The position numbers and the translations under genes were made by a program. Below, one piece after another: positions 6,420 to 6,987 of a stretch of DNA of 6,987 bases. Positions within the stretch are counted from its first letter, which is position 1. Each line of letters opens with the position of its first letter. This DNA is from Ignavibacteriaceae bacterium. Lineage in GTDB: Bacteria; Bacteroidota; Ignavibacteria; Ignavibacteriales; Ignavibacteriaceae. The notes beneath the pieces are model-generated. The model ran no database searches. It saw only the letters and a program-made list of their open reading frames with translations, and was not told the DNA's origin. The stretch is from contig JARLHB010000220.1 of assembly GCA_031292465.1 (NCBI GenBank), forward strand, positions 1 to 6,987, in the 5' to 3' direction.

Positions 6420-6987
6420 TTATTTATTGTTAAAATCCGGTTTCCTTTTTTCAAGAAAAGCCAATGTCCCTTCTTTAAAATCTTCAGAGCCGCAGCATAA
6501 AGCAAAAAGGTTTGCTTCAAAATTCTGCCCATCCTGTAATGATGCTTCATCAGCTTTATTCACAGCTTTAATTGCATTCTTAACCGCAAAAGGAGCTTTT
6601 AATGCAATTTTATTCGCAAGCTCAATTGCTTTTGCTAATAATTCAATTTGAGGATAAACATGATTGACCAGGCCAATTCTATAGGCTTCATTAGCATCAA
6701 TCATATCGGCAGATAATATCATTTCCATTGCCCTGCCGGAATTAATCAATCGTGCAAGCCTTTGGGTACCGCCAAATCCCGGTATGGTACCTAAATTAAC
6801 TTCAGGCTGGCCAAATTTTGCATTCTCCGAGGCTATCCTGATATGGCAAGCAAGGGCAAGCTCACATCCGCCACCAAGTGCAAAACCGTTAACTGCGGCA
6901 ATAACAGGCTTTTCTAAATTTTCAATCAGATTAAACACTGCCTGCCCCTGTCCGGCAAATTCCTTCCCTTTTACTTCATCAAGATAA
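6420..6987 (-). CDS. Enoyl-CoA hydratase/isomerase (crotonase family), N-terminus outside window
   Basis: The frame is open to the right edge, giving 188 visible residues of a family usually about 260 long; roughly the first 70-80 are missing. A GTG at 6936-6938 is not the start, because family-like sequence (YLDEVKGKEFAGQGQAV) continues upstream. KPVIAAVNGFALGGGCELALAC and FGQPEVNLGTIPGFGGTQRL are the crotonase signatures. Both catalytic glutamates are present: Glu in GGGCE (codon 6861-6863) and Glu in QPEV (codon 6801-6803). That favours a true 2-enoyl-CoA hydratase, adding water to trans-2-enoyl-CoA in beta-oxidation or related acyl-CoA metabolism in the cytoplasm. The C-terminus EDFKEGTLAFLEKRKPDF is typical. 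Chain-length preference cannot be read, so no symbol is given. No metabolic partner gene is visible in the window. Confidence 0.93.
   Translation of the reverse strand, partial: YLDEVKGKEFAGQGQAVFNLIENLEKPVIAAVNGFALGGGCELALACHIRIASENAKFGQPEVNLGTIPGFGGTQRLARLINSGRAMEMILSADMIDANEAYRIGLVNHVYPQIELLAKAIELANKIALKAPFAVKNAIKAVNKADEASLQDGQNFEANLFALCCGSEDFKEGTLAFLEKRKPDFNNK

Noticed and set aside
6936..6938. GTG as start codon of the enoyl-CoA hydratase
   Set aside because: The frame continues upstream with crotonase-like sequence to the window edge, and the family needs about 75 more N-terminal residues.

Overview
This is an AT-rich, gene-dense bacterial window. Protein style (paired M16B peptidases, a stand-alone HDOD regulator, a GAF/PAS histidine kinase, a crotonase close to Bacteroidota/Ignavibacteria types) suggests the Bacteroidota-Chlorobiota-Ignavibacteria (FCB) group. 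That placement is inference from sequence feel; there is no rRNA or other marker in the window.

Layout. Plus strand, 1-1838: the C-terminal end of one M16 zinc-peptidase-family subunit, then a complete second M16 subunit. The second has lost the HxxEH zinc site but keeps the Arg/Tyr substrate loop; the visible part of the first lacks that loop. The pair therefore looks like two halves of one heterodimeric protease. Bases 1839-2251 are a 413-base non-coding gap with a weak terminator candidate, a nested inverted repeat, and a cluster of AAGTAA/TTACTT hexamers able to form alternative hairpins.

Plus strand, 2252-5162: a tightly packed three-gene signalling cassette. It holds a small protein resembling the domain found N-terminal to HD-GYP phosphodiesterases (DUF3391-like), an HDOD protein overlapping it by 14 bases, and 3 bases later a soluble GAF-like/PAS histidine kinase. 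The kinase gene carries a perfect 12-bp, GC-rich, terminator-like hairpin about 130 bases after its start codon. No response regulator or diguanylate cyclase is visible.

Minus strand, 5247-6987: a membrane-anchored extracytoplasmic protein that reads like a divergent polysaccharide deacetylase (YibQ/DUF610 type) with its metal-site motifs gone, and, upstream of it, an enoyl-CoA hydratase/isomerase whose N-terminus lies beyond the right edge. A 63-base imperfect inverted repeat separates the two. The plus- and minus-strand blocks converge at 5163-5246.

Nothing here is a mobile element, CRISPR array or RNA gene. The most noteworthy items are the intragenic hairpin, the split HDOD/kinase cassette with its structured leader, the complementary M16 pair and the apparent pseudo-deacetylase.
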